From JBAYIE01 sp965279165 (GTDB taxonomy: Bacteria > Bacteroidota > Bacteroidia > UKL13-3): a stretch of 64,000 bases of DNA. A program made the translations under genes and the position numbers. The DNA lies in contig OZ257140.1 in the NCBI GenBank assembly GCA_965279165.1, forward strand, positions 3,214,330 to 3,278,329, written 5' to 3'. This document shows, piece after piece, positions 15,076-25,082 of the stretch; the first letter of the stretch is position 1, and each line of letters begins with the position of its first letter. Under the pieces are notes generated by a model. The model worked only from the letters and a program-made list of their open reading frames with translations. It was not told the origin of the DNA and searched no databases.

Positions 15076-17545
15076 GCCAACAAACGATTCAAAACCCAAA
15101 ATACTTTATGTAGATGATGAAGAAGAAAATCTACTCGTGTTTAAAGCAACTTTTCGTAAAAACTATCAGATTATAACCGCAAGTTCGGCTGCAGAAGGTT
15201 TACAACTGTTGGTTGATAATCCGGTAGAGCTGGTTATTTCCGACCAACGCATGCCTGAAATGAGTGGGGTGGATTTTTTGAACAGCTTACCCGATAAACC
15301 GGAAAACGTTCGTATGATTCTTACCGGATACAGCGATATGGAAGCCATAATTGAAGCGCTTAATTCGGGAAAAATTTATAAGTATATTGGAAAACCTTGG
15401 GAGAAGGCTGAATTACAAAAGGTAATCGACCAAGCCTTACAATTTCAATTGGAAAGAGGTAAAAAGGAGAAACAGATTGAAAAAGTAATTCACGAAAAGG
15501 AAGTTATCGACCAAATAATCGAATCAAAATCAGGCTTAAATGAGGATGCAGCCTTGTCGCTACAATTATTGGCTGCCAAGGAAGAAATCAACGAATTAAA
15601 ATCGCAGGTTTCCGAATCCAATAAAAACGTTCAGTTATTAAGTGAAATCGGACAGGAAATTATTTCGAATCTAACCATCGAATCGATTGTGGAGAGTACG
15701 TATGAAAATGTAAATGCTTTGATGGATGCCAATAGTTTTGGTATTGGAATTTATAATGATGAGGAAAAGCGTCTAGATTTTAATGGTTGGATTGAAAAAG
15801 GAGCTCGGTTACCATTTCATTATGTAAATATCTCGGATGAAAAACGTCCTGCTATTCGGTGCTTTAAGAATAAAGAAGAAGTGGTGATTAATGATTTCAA
15901 AATGGCTGCAATGGCAGGAGATGCACCCGAGTCTATCTTATATTTGCCCCTGGTTATCAATGAAATTCCAATCGGAGTTATCAGCACACAAAGTTTTACA
16001 AAAAATGCTTACACAGCCTACCATGTTAATATTTTGAGAAATATTTCCATTTATGTGGCAACTGCGCTGGAAAATGCCAAATCCTACCATTTAATCGAGG
16101 AACAAAAAACAGAAATTGAACAAAAAAATGTGGAGTTGGAACACAAAGTGCAGCAACGAACCGAACAATTGCAAATAAAAAATGAAGAGGTGCAAAAACA
16201 ACGCGATGAACTTGAAAGCACATACAATAATATTAAGTTATTAAGTGAAATCGGTCAGAAAATTACGTCAACCCTTTCATTGGAAAAGATCATTGAAACG
16301 GTTTATACCAATGTAAATGAGTTAATGGATGCCTCTGTTTTTGGAATTGGCGTTTATAATCAGGCAGAAAACAGAATAGAATTTCCGGGTTTAATTGAGA
16401 ATGGAGAAAAGTTACCATTAACATTTCAATCCATGGATGATGATTATCGTTTGGCTGTTTGGTGTCTTAAAAATCAAAAGGAGATTGTAATCAATGACCA
16501 CCAAACAGAATACAATAAATATGTAAAGGGGGTTCCTAAACCGTCGGCTGGACAACATTCCGAATCTATTTTGTATTTGCCCCTTACCACAAACGAAGGC
16601 GTTGTTGGCGTAATTACCGTACAAAGTTTTAAAAAGCATATTTATAGCCTATACCATATCGATATTTTGCGTTCGCTTGCCTCCTATATCACGATAGCAA
16701 TACAAAACTCGAATTCGTACCGCATGATGACCAAAGCATTTGATGAATTGAAATCGGCACAAATGAAATTGGTAGAATCGGAGAAAATGGCCTCCCTTGG
16801 TGTTCTGACCGCAGGAGTTGCTCATGAAATCAACAATCCTGTAAACTTTATTTCGGCAGGAATTGAAACCCTTGCTTCCAGTTATGCGGATATCAAAGCC
16901 CTGCTCGAACAATACATGAAATTAACCCCGGAATCCGCCAACAAAGAACATTGGCCTGAAATACTGCGCCTCAAGAACGAATTGGAACCCGAAGAAGCCT
17001 TACCTGAAATTGAACATCTGTTAAACAGCGTAAAAACCGGAGCCAAGCGCACCGCCGAAATTGTAAAAGGATTGAAAAACTTTACCAGGCTGGATGAAAA
17101 CGACATGAAAAAAGCCAGCTTGGAAGAAGGAATCAACAATACCCTGGTTATTTTAAACAACCAACTAAAAAATAGGATAGAGGTGATAAAGGAATTTGGT
17201 GGTATGCCCGAAATCATGTGTTTCCCCGGACAGTTAAACCAGGTATTTATGAATATTCTGCACAATGCAGCACAGGCAATTGATAAAAAGGGAACCATTA
17301 CCATTAAAACGTCCTCTGATTCAAAGAAATTAAAAATCAGTATTAAAGACGATGGTGCCGGTATGCCCGAAAATGTAAGGGCACATATTTTCGAACCCTT
17401 TTATACCACCAAAGAAGTTGGCAAAGGTACCGGACTGGGTTTATCTATTGCATACGGAATTATCGAAAAACATAAAGGAAACATTGAAGTAATCAGTGAA
17501 GTTGGTAAAGGCACCGAATTTATTATCACCTTACCTATCCAATAA
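15074..17545 (+). CDS. REC-GAF-GAF histidine kinase, paralog 2 of 9
   Basis: 823 residues with acceptor D57, phosphoacceptor H584 and an intact ATPase site (FEPFYTTK, GTGLGLS). Both GAF domains are class A. GAF1 is shorter than usual in the loop between the IND motif and the SILYLPL strand (DFKMAAMAGDAPES). GAF2 (KLPLTFQSMDDDYRLAVWC, then SAGQHSESILYLPL) is the nearest relative of GAF2 in paralog 6. The start codon is the last unit of a heptamer array. The gap to paralog 3 is 14 bp, so they are probably co-transcribed. Confidence 0.93.
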   Translation: MPTNDSKPKILYVDDEEENLLVFKATFRKNYQIITASSAAEGLQLLVDNPVELVISDQRMPEMSGVDFLNSLPDKPENVRMILTGYSDMEAIIEALNSGKIYKYIGKPWEKAELQKVIDQALQFQLERGKKEKQIEKVIHEKEVIDQIIESKSGLNEDAALSLQLLAAKEEINELKSQVSESNKNVQLLSEIGQEIISNLTIESIVESTYENVNALMDANSFGIGIYNDEEKRLDFNGWIEKGARLPFHYVNISDEKRPAIRCFKNKEEVVINDFKMAAMAGDAPESILYLPLVINEIPIGVISTQSFTKNAYTAYHVNILRNISIYVATALENAKSYHLIEEQKTEIEQKNVELEHKVQQRTEQLQIKNEEVQKQRDELESTYNNIKLLSEIGQKITSTLSLEKIIETVYTNVNELMDASVFGIGVYNQAENRIEFPGLIENGEKLPLTFQSMDDDYRLAVWCLKNQKEIVINDHQTEYNKYVKGVPKPSAGQHSESILYLPLTTNEGVVGVITVQSFKKHIYSLYHIDILRSLASYITIAIQNSNSYRMMTKAFDELKSAQMKLVESEKMASLGVLTAGVAHEINNPVNFISAGIETLASSYADIKALLEQYMKLTPESANKEHWPEILRLKNELEPEEALPEIEHLLNSVKTGAKRTAEIVKGLKNFTRLDENDMKKASLEEGINNTLVILNNQLKNRIEVIKEFGGMPEIMCFPGQLNQVFMNILHNAAQAIDKKGTITIKTSSDSKKLKISIKDDGAGMPENVRAHIFEPFYTTKEVGKGTGLGLSIAYGIIEKHKGNIEVISEVGKGTEFIITLPIQ

Positions 17546-17559
17546 AAATAAAATTAAGT

Positions 17560-20055
17560 ATGGAAATAATTGAACTGAAACCAAAGATACTTTATGTAGA
17601 TGATGAAGAAGAAAACCTGATGGTGTTTAAATCATCGTTTCGCCGGAATTACCAGGTTTCTATTGCACATTCGGTTACAGAAGCAAATGCATTATTAACC
17701 GATCAATCTTTTGATATTATTATTTCTGACCAGCGCATGCCGGATACTACCGGTGTCGAATTTTTGAAAAGTTTACCGGATGAACCTGAAAATATTCGCA
17801 TGATACTTACCGGCTACAGCGATATGGAAGCCATTATTGATGCCATGAATTCCGGTAAGATTTATAAGTATATCACCAAACCCTGGGATCAGAGTGAATT
17901 GCAAGGGATTCTTGACATAGCACTGAAAACCAAAATTAAAAAACTGGATGATCAGCAGAAAATTAGTCAGGTAATGAATGAGATGGCCTTATTGGAAGAG
18001 GTTATGCAGAATCCTGCCAATAAAGATAATGGACATATTCTTAGCCATGCGAAACTTGAAACTGAAATTAAAGAGTTAACCAAAAGGGTAAAAGAGTCAG
18101 ATAGTCATGTGCAACTATTAAGTGAAATAGGACAGGAAATTATTTCAAATATTACGGTGGTTTCCATTATAGAGAGTGCATATTCCAATGTGAATGCATT
18201 GATGGATGCCTCCGTTTTTGGAATTGGGATTTATAATGAAGAAACCGGTAAAATTGAATTCCCGGGTTCAATTGAAAAAGGGAAACAAAATCCACCCTGG
18301 TCTTTATCTCTTGAAGCAGATAGACCGGCTACAAGGGCATTTAATAATAAAACAGAGTATATTTCTAATAATTACAGTGAAGATTCGATGAAACATTTTA
18401 ATCTCGGCATCAATAATGCAGTTGTTGGCGAGCCTACAAATTCACTGATGTATCTTCCTCTTTTTTCGAACAACAAGGCAATTGGTGTTGTGAGTGTACA
18501 AAGTTTTAAAATGAATGCATACTCAAATTATCATTTGAATATATTGAGAAATATTGCCATTTACATTGCTACAGCGATTGAAAATGCAAATATTTATAAA
18601 GTGATTGAAGAACAAAAGCAAGAAATTGAACAAAAAAATATCGAATTAGAGAATAAAGTAAAACAAAGAACGGAACAACTTCAGTCTAAGAATGATGAAG
18701 TTTTAAAACAAAAGGATGAAATAGAAGCCACCTACAGCAAAATAAAATTATTAAGTGAAATAGGTCAGCAAATTACATCGACCCTTGCACTCGAAAAAAT
18801 AATAGAAACAGTTTATCAAAATGTAAATAGCCTGATGGATGCAGCCGGTTTCGGAATTGGTGTTTTTAATCCGGTTGAAAACCGAATCGAGTTTTTTGGC
18901 TTCATGGAAAAGGGAGAAAAATTACCTTTTTGGTTTGCCAGTATGGAAGAAGACAACCGACTGGCGGTTTGGAGTTTTAAAAATGTAAAAGAAGCCATCA
19001 TCAATGATTTTCAAACCGAATACAATAAATATATCAAAAGTATTCCCAGACCAAAAGCCGGTGAAGAACCGGATAGCATTCTTTACCTTCCTTTGGTAGC
19101 AAACGATGGTCCGATTGGGGTAATTACTGTACAAAGTTTTAAAAAACATATTTACAACCAGTACCATATCGATATCCTGCGATCCCTTGCATCGTACATT
19201 ACCATTGCGATTCAAAATTCTACATCATACCGCAAAATGACCCAGGCATTTGAAGACCTCAAAGCAGCACAAATGAAACTGGTAGAAGCCGAGAAAATGG
19301 CATCCTTAGGTGTATTAACAGCAGGAGTAGCCCATGAAATTAATAATCCCGTTAATTTTATTACCGCAGGAATCAATTCCCTCAAGAATAATTACCGAGA
19401 CGTAGAAGAACTCTTGAAATTATACCTTGATTTCGATCCTGAAAAATCACCAAAAGAACACTGGCAAGCCATTCTTAATTTGAAAAGAAAAATCGATCCG
19501 GATGAATTACTTCCCGAGATGGAAATTCTGTTTAATAGCATTACCAGCGGCGCCAACCGTACCTCCGAAATCGTTAAGGGATTGCGCAACTTTACCCGAC
19601 TGGATGAGAACGATATGAAAAAGGCAAAGATTGAGGAAGGAATTGATAGTACCCTGGTTATATTAAATAATAAACTCAAAAACAGGATTCAAATAGTGAA
19701 GGAATATGAAAATATTCCTCCTATACTCTGTTATCCGGGTCAGTTAAACCAAGTATTTATGAATTTATTACACAATGCGAGCGATGCCATTGAAAGCGAA
19801 GGAACCATTCATATACAGACAAAACAGGCAGACAATAAAGTAATAATTACAATTAAAGACAATGGAAAAGGTATTCCGCCAAATGTGTTGAGCCATATTT
19901 TCGAGCCCTTTTATACCACCAAAGAAGTTGGAAAAGGCACCGGATTAGGATTGTCCATAGCATATGGAATCATCGAGAAACACAAAGGAAAAATAGAAGT
20001 GAACAGTGAGTCAGGTAAAGGAACCGAATTTATAATCACCTTGCCCATTCAATAA
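17560..20055 (+). CDS. REC-GAF-GAF histidine kinase, paralog 3 of 9
   Basis: 831 residues with acceptor D57 and phosphoacceptor H592. GAF1 differs from the standard class A pattern (PPWSLSLEADRPATRAFNN, with NNAVVGEPTNSLMYLPL) and shares the AVVGE element with GAF1 of paralog 1. GAF2 is class A (RLAVWSFKNVKEAIIND), with Ser replacing the Cys found in almost all other copies. The receiver (SIAHSVTEANALLTDQSFDII) pairs closely with that of paralog 4, pointing to a recent duplication of this end. The next gene starts 15 bp downstream. Confidence 0.92.
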   Translation: MEIIELKPKILYVDDEEENLMVFKSSFRRNYQVSIAHSVTEANALLTDQSFDIIISDQRMPDTTGVEFLKSLPDEPENIRMILTGYSDMEAIIDAMNSGKIYKYITKPWDQSELQGILDIALKTKIKKLDDQQKISQVMNEMALLEEVMQNPANKDNGHILSHAKLETEIKELTKRVKESDSHVQLLSEIGQEIISNITVVSIIESAYSNVNALMDASVFGIGIYNEETGKIEFPGSIEKGKQNPPWSLSLEADRPATRAFNNKTEYISNNYSEDSMKHFNLGINNAVVGEPTNSLMYLPLFSNNKAIGVVSVQSFKMNAYSNYHLNILRNIAIYIATAIENANIYKVIEEQKQEIEQKNIELENKVKQRTEQLQSKNDEVLKQKDEIEATYSKIKLLSEIGQQITSTLALEKIIETVYQNVNSLMDAAGFGIGVFNPVENRIEFFGFMEKGEKLPFWFASMEEDNRLAVWSFKNVKEAIINDFQTEYNKYIKSIPRPKAGEEPDSILYLPLVANDGPIGVITVQSFKKHIYNQYHIDILRSLASYITIAIQNSTSYRKMTQAFEDLKAAQMKLVEAEKMASLGVLTAGVAHEINNPVNFITAGINSLKNNYRDVEELLKLYLDFDPEKSPKEHWQAILNLKRKIDPDELLPEMEILFNSITSGANRTSEIVKGLRNFTRLDENDMKKAKIEEGIDSTLVILNNKLKNRIQIVKEYENIPPILCYPGQLNQVFMNLLHNASDAIESEGTIHIQTKQADNKVIITIKDNGKGIPPNVLSHIFEPFYTTKEVGKGTGLGLSIAYGIIEKHKGKIEVNSESGKGTEFIITLPIQ

Positions 20056-20070
20056 AACCAAAGATTTAAC

Positions 20071-22551
20071 ATGGAAATAAACGACCTGAAACCAAAGTTA
20101 CTTTACCTGGATGATGAAGAAGAAAATCTGATGGTGTTTAAATCGGCTTTCCGCCGAAACTATCATGTATCGATTGCACGATCAGTTGCAGAAGCCAATG
20201 CATTGCTGGTTGATAATTCATTTGATATTATTATTTCGGATCAAAGAATGCCGGATACAACCGGAGTAGAATTTCTAAAAAACCTACCGGATGATTTGGA
20301 TAATATCCGTATGATTCTTACAGGATTCAGTGATATGGAGGCGATTGTGGATGCCATGAATTCAGGTAAAATTTACAAGTACATAACCAAACCTTGGCAA
20401 CGTTTGGATTTGCAAAAAGTAATCGACGATGCATTGGTACATAGTCATTCAAAGAAAATTACAAAGGAAAAAATTGCATTGGTTGAACAGGAAAAAGAAT
20501 ATAATGATGGAATAATTGCGGCCAGAGGTGAGACTTCAACTGAAGTTAACCAACAACTTTTATTGTTAAAGTACAAAGAGGAAAATGATGAATTGCGCAA
20601 GCAAGCCGAAGACTCAAATAAAAATGTACAATTGTTAAGTGAAATAGGACAGGAGATTATTTCCAATTTAACTGTTGATTCCATCATAGACCGTACGTAC
20701 GAGTATATCAATGATTTGATGGATGCAAACGTGCTTGGTATAGGAATTTATAATAGCGAAACCAAAACCATTGATTTTCCCGGATACCTTGAGAATGGAC
20801 AGAAATTACCTTTCTCATTCTCTATTGACGACGAAAACAGATATGCGGTTTGGTGTTATAAAAATGGGAAGGAAATTTTTATCAACGACAACGAATTGGA
20901 ACATACACGGTATATCGCAAAACGGCTCTCCCCTAAAAGCGGAAATAAAGTGGAATCTATTATTTATATCCCATTGGTTATCAAAGAAAATATCATTGGT
21001 GTGATTACTGCCCAAAGTTACAGGAAGAATGCGTATAGTACCTATCATTTGAATATACTCCGCAATATTTCGGTATATGTAGCAACCGCATTGGAAAATG
21101 CAAAATCATACCAAATGATCGAGATGCACAAATCCGAAATTGAACAGAAAAATGTGGATTTGGAACAGAAAGTACAACAACGAACACTTCAGATTCAACA
21201 AAAAAACGATGAGTTATTGAGTACCTACAATAATGTTAAACTGTTAAGTGAAATAGGACAGCAGATTACAGCAACACTTGCATTGGAACAGATAATAGAA
21301 ACCGTATACAAGAATGTAAATAACCTAATGGATGCAACAGTATTTAGTATTGGGGTTTTCAATAAAGAAGAAAATCGCCTCGAATTTAGGGGTGCAATCG
21401 AGAACGATGAAAAGTTACCTGATTTTTCTTATTCGATGGACGATGAAAACCGTACATCGATTTGGTGTTTTAAGAACCAATCTGAAATTATCATCAATGA
21501 TTATCAAACAGAATACAACAAGTATATTAAAAATATTGCCAAACCAATTGCCGGTAAAACACCTGAATCGTTGGTTTATCTGCCTCTTATAACCAACGAA
21601 GGAGTAATCGGTACCATCAGTGTGCAGAGTTTCAAGAAGCATATTTACAACCAATACCATATTGATATTCTTAGATCCCTTGCTTCTTATGTAACCATCG
21701 CCATTCAAAATTCGACCTCATACCGCAAAATGACCAAGGCTTTCGAAGATCTCAAAGCAGCGCAAATGAAGCTGGTGGAAGCGGAGAAGATGGCATCTTT
21801 AGGTGTTTTAACGGCAGGTGTAGCGCATGAGATTAACAATCCTGTAAACTTTGTTTCAGCCGGGATTGAATCGTTGGAATTAAATTATGCGGATGTAGAG
21901 AAATTACTCGGCATGTATTTAAAATATAACCCCAGTTCGTCTACCGATAAAGATTGGGAAGCTATTGAGTCTTTTAAGAAAGAAGTAGCACCCGAGGAAT
22001 TGTTGCCCGAAATGGATATCCTGTTTAAAAGTATTAAGAGTGGTGCAACACGAACTTCGGAGATTGTAAAAGGGCTAAAGAATTTTACCCGCCTCGACGA
22101 AAACGATATGAAGAAAACCAAGGTGGAAGAGGGGATTGACAATACCATAGTTATTTTAAACAATAAGTTAAAGAACAGGGTAGAGGTGGTAAAAAATTAT
22201 GAAGATACACTGGCAATTCTTTGCTATCCCGGACAATTGAACCAGGTTTTTATGAATTTATTGCATAATGCCAGCGATGCTATCGATGAAAAAGGAGAAA
22301 TTCATATCCATACTTGGATGGAAAATAATAACCTTAAAGTAAGTTTTAGGGATACTGGTAAAGGCATGGATGCCGAAACCAAATCACATATTTTCGAGCC
22401 ATTTTATACCACCAAAGAAGTTGGCAAAGGTACCGGACTTGGATTGTCCATAGCATACGGCATCATCGAAAAACACAAAGGCACCATCGAAGTAAAAAGT
22501 GAAGTTGGCAAGGGCACCGAATTTATGATCACACTCCCATTAAATAATTAA
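20071..22551 (+). CDS. REC-GAF-GAF histidine kinase, paralog 4 of 9
   Basis: 826 residues with acceptor D57 and phosphoacceptor H586. The first acidic block is LYLDDEEEN instead of VDDEE, which keeps both aspartates. Both GAF domains are class A; GAF1 (DDENRYAVWCYKNGKEIFIND) is closest to GAF1 of paralog 6. The linker between the GAF domains is shorter than in its neighbours. The 3' 80 bp are close to those of paralogs 5 and 6 at the DNA level. An 11-bp gap leads to paralog 5. Confidence 0.92.
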   Translation: MEINDLKPKLLYLDDEEENLMVFKSAFRRNYHVSIARSVAEANALLVDNSFDIIISDQRMPDTTGVEFLKNLPDDLDNIRMILTGFSDMEAIVDAMNSGKIYKYITKPWQRLDLQKVIDDALVHSHSKKITKEKIALVEQEKEYNDGIIAARGETSTEVNQQLLLLKYKEENDELRKQAEDSNKNVQLLSEIGQEIISNLTVDSIIDRTYEYINDLMDANVLGIGIYNSETKTIDFPGYLENGQKLPFSFSIDDENRYAVWCYKNGKEIFINDNELEHTRYIAKRLSPKSGNKVESIIYIPLVIKENIIGVITAQSYRKNAYSTYHLNILRNISVYVATALENAKSYQMIEMHKSEIEQKNVDLEQKVQQRTLQIQQKNDELLSTYNNVKLLSEIGQQITATLALEQIIETVYKNVNNLMDATVFSIGVFNKEENRLEFRGAIENDEKLPDFSYSMDDENRTSIWCFKNQSEIIINDYQTEYNKYIKNIAKPIAGKTPESLVYLPLITNEGVIGTISVQSFKKHIYNQYHIDILRSLASYVTIAIQNSTSYRKMTKAFEDLKAAQMKLVEAEKMASLGVLTAGVAHEINNPVNFVSAGIESLELNYADVEKLLGMYLKYNPSSSTDKDWEAIESFKKEVAPEELLPEMDILFKSIKSGATRTSEIVKGLKNFTRLDENDMKKTKVEEGIDNTIVILNNKLKNRVEVVKNYEDTLAILCYPGQLNQVFMNLLHNASDAIDEKGEIHIHTWMENNNLKVSFRDTGKGMDAETKSHIFEPFYTTKEVGKGTGLGLSIAYGIIEKHKGTIEVKSEVGKGTEFMITLPLNN

Positions 22552-22562
22552 TCTTAATATAT

Positions 22563-25019
22563 ATGAAAGATTATAACCCAAAAGTATTGTATGTTGATGA
22601 TGAAAAAGAAAACCTATTGGTATTCAAATCTACCTTTCGCAGGTATTTTGATATACTTACGGCAAGTTCGGCATCTGAAGCAGGCAAATTATTGGCCGAT
22701 CATGAAGTGGATGTGATCATTTCGGATCAAAGAATGCCGGATATGTCAGGGGTAGATTTTTTGAAAAGCCTGCCGGATACACAGAAAAACATACGCATCA
22801 TCATGACCGGATACAGTGATATCGGAGCTGTTGTGGATGCATTGAATTCAGGTAAGATTTATAAATACATTCCTAAACCTTGGGAAAAAGATTCATTGCT
22901 CGATATGATTACCGATGCTGTTGGTTTATTGCAAGAGAAGAATAAAGAGATGACGGATTCGGGTAATAACCAAAATAGTACTCCCATCTTACAGCAGGGA
23001 ACCGACGATATTGCACAATTGAAATTACAAGTAAATGAGTCGTATAAAAATATTCGTTTGCTGAGTGAAATAGGACAGGAAATTACTTCCACCTTGAACC
23101 TGGATAATATCTTAAATGCAGTTTATGAGAATGTAAATCAGTTAATGGATGCCAGTGTATTCGGTATTGGCATTTACGATGCCGAAAATCAAATTATAGA
23201 TTATCAGCTGGCCATAGAAAAGGGGAAACGTTATCAACCATACAAACGTACTATGGAAGATAAGAATCAGTTTCCTGTTTGGTGTATTGAAAAGAAAAAG
23301 GAAATCTTTATCAACGATGTACATAAAGAATATACAAGATATATTAGTCAATATAAAGACAAAGAAATTCTACCTTATTTAGAAGCAGATGAACCATTGT
23401 CGTTGATCTACTTACCGATGCTGATTAAGGACAAAATAATCGGAATTATCACAGTGCAATCTTTTTCAAAAAACACCTATACCGAATACCATTTAAACAC
23501 TTTGCAAAACATCGCAATTTATGTTGCGACTGCCCTCGAGAATGCAAAATCGTACAAGGAAATTGAAGAAAAGAAGGAAGAAATAGAAAAGAAGAAAACT
23601 GAATTGGAAATCAGGGTAAAGGAAAGAACTGAACAATTGCGCTTACAAAAAGATGAGTTGGAAGAAACATTTAGTAAGCTAAAATTACTCACCGAAATAG
23701 GGAAGGAGATATCCTCAACTTTAAACCTCGACACCATCCTGAATACTATTTATGAGAATATTAACGACTTAATGGATGCCACTGTATTTGGAATTGGTAT
23801 TTACCATCCCGAAGATGAAATAATTGAATATAGATTGGCTATTGAAAATGGTGTTCGGTATCAACCATATAAACGAACCATGGAAGATAAAAATCAATTT
23901 CCGGTTTGGTGTATCGAAAACAAAAGCGAAGTTTTTATCAATGATATTGCCAAAGATTCGGTTAAATATTTGGCAGAAGAGCTGAATGGCACTGTTGAAG
24001 CACCCTTACTTGAAGATGGTACCAGGGCAAAAGTAGCCACCTCTCTGATCTATATTCCGTTGTTATTTGATACCAATCCAATTGGGGTTTTAACTGTGCA
24101 GAGCTATCGAAAATATGCTTATAACCAATATCATTTAGATATTCTTCGCTCACTTGCTTCATATATTACTACCGCAATTCAAAATGCCAATTCATACCAG
24201 AAAATGACGGCAGCTTTCGAACAATTAAAGGCGGCTCAATCCAAACTGGTGGAGTCAGAAAAAATGGCTTCCTTAGGTGTGCTCACTGCAGGCGTTGCGC
24301 ATGAAATAAACAATCCGGTTAATTTTATTTCGGGTGGGATACAATCACTCGACGACAATTTTAGGGATATGAAGGAGTTTGTTCAAATGGTTATGGATTA
24401 TGTTAAAAAGCCAAACAATGATGTACTTAACAAAATTCTTCAGAGAGAAAAGGAATTGCAATTAGACCAGCTAATGCCCGAAATGGAAGAACTTATAGAA
24501 AGTGTAAAACATGGAGCCATTAGGGCTTCCGATATTGTGAAAGGCCTACGCAATTTCTCTCGTTTGGATGAAGAAGATAAAAAGAGGGCCAATCTGGAAG
24601 AAGGAATTGAAAGTACCCTTGTTTTGTTGAACAGCCATTTAAAAGAAAGAATTGAAATCAAGAAAGAATTTGGACAAATTCCATTATTGATGTGCTATCC
24701 CGGACAACTCAACCAGGTGTTTATGAATATTATTTACAATGCTTCCGATGCCATCAAAGAAAAAGGAGAAATAGCCATTTCAACCAAAGAAGAAAATGGA
24801 AGTATTTATATTGCTATTCGCGACAATGGAGTAGGAATGACCGAAGAAGTCAAATCGCATATTTTTGAACCATTTTATACCACCAAACCGGTTGGCAAAG
24901 GAACAGGACTCGGCTTATCCATTTCCTATGGCATCATCGAAAAACACAAAGGTACCATCGAAGTAAAAAGCGAAGTGGGCAAAGGCACCGAATTTATGAT
25001 CACACTCCCCATACAATAA
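22563..25019 (+). CDS. REC-GAF-GAF histidine kinase, paralog 5 of 9
   Basis: 818 residues with acceptor D55 and phosphoacceptor H580. This is the first copy with class B GAF domains, marked by DYQLAIEKGKRYQPYKRTM, then EDKNQFPVWCIE and FINDV. The GAF1 loop QYKDKEILPYLEADEPLS recurs almost unchanged in GAF2 of paralog 9. The stretch after the phosphoacceptor helix (EFVQMVMDYVKKPNNDVLNK) differs from all others. It is followed by a 54-bp spacer before paralog 6 (by its GTG) that holds a heptamer array. Confidence 0.92.
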   Translation: MKDYNPKVLYVDDEKENLLVFKSTFRRYFDILTASSASEAGKLLADHEVDVIISDQRMPDMSGVDFLKSLPDTQKNIRIIMTGYSDIGAVVDALNSGKIYKYIPKPWEKDSLLDMITDAVGLLQEKNKEMTDSGNNQNSTPILQQGTDDIAQLKLQVNESYKNIRLLSEIGQEITSTLNLDNILNAVYENVNQLMDASVFGIGIYDAENQIIDYQLAIEKGKRYQPYKRTMEDKNQFPVWCIEKKKEIFINDVHKEYTRYISQYKDKEILPYLEADEPLSLIYLPMLIKDKIIGIITVQSFSKNTYTEYHLNTLQNIAIYVATALENAKSYKEIEEKKEEIEKKKTELEIRVKERTEQLRLQKDELEETFSKLKLLTEIGKEISSTLNLDTILNTIYENINDLMDATVFGIGIYHPEDEIIEYRLAIENGVRYQPYKRTMEDKNQFPVWCIENKSEVFINDIAKDSVKYLAEELNGTVEAPLLEDGTRAKVATSLIYIPLLFDTNPIGVLTVQSYRKYAYNQYHLDILRSLASYITTAIQNANSYQKMTAAFEQLKAAQSKLVESEKMASLGVLTAGVAHEINNPVNFISGGIQSLDDNFRDMKEFVQMVMDYVKKPNNDVLNKILQREKELQLDQLMPEMEELIESVKHGAIRASDIVKGLRNFSRLDEEDKKRANLEEGIESTLVLLNSHLKERIEIKKEFGQIPLLMCYPGQLNQVFMNIIYNASDAIKEKGEIAISTKEENGSIYIAIRDNGVGMTEEVKSHIFEPFYTTKPVGKGTGLGLSISYGIIEKHKGTIEVKSEVGKGTEFMITLPIQ

Positions 25020-25038
25020 CCAAACAAATGCACCCTAT

Positions 25039-25073
25039 CATTCATCATTCAAAATTCATCATTCATCATTAAT
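25039..25073 (+). repeat. Five heptamers (CATTCAT type) before paralog 6
   Basis: Five units (CATTCAT, CATTCAA, AATTCAT, CATTCAT, CATTAAT) end just before the coding frame of paralog 6. They occupy most of the 54-bp spacer. Confidence 0.85.
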
Positions 25074-25082
25074 GTGTTTCCT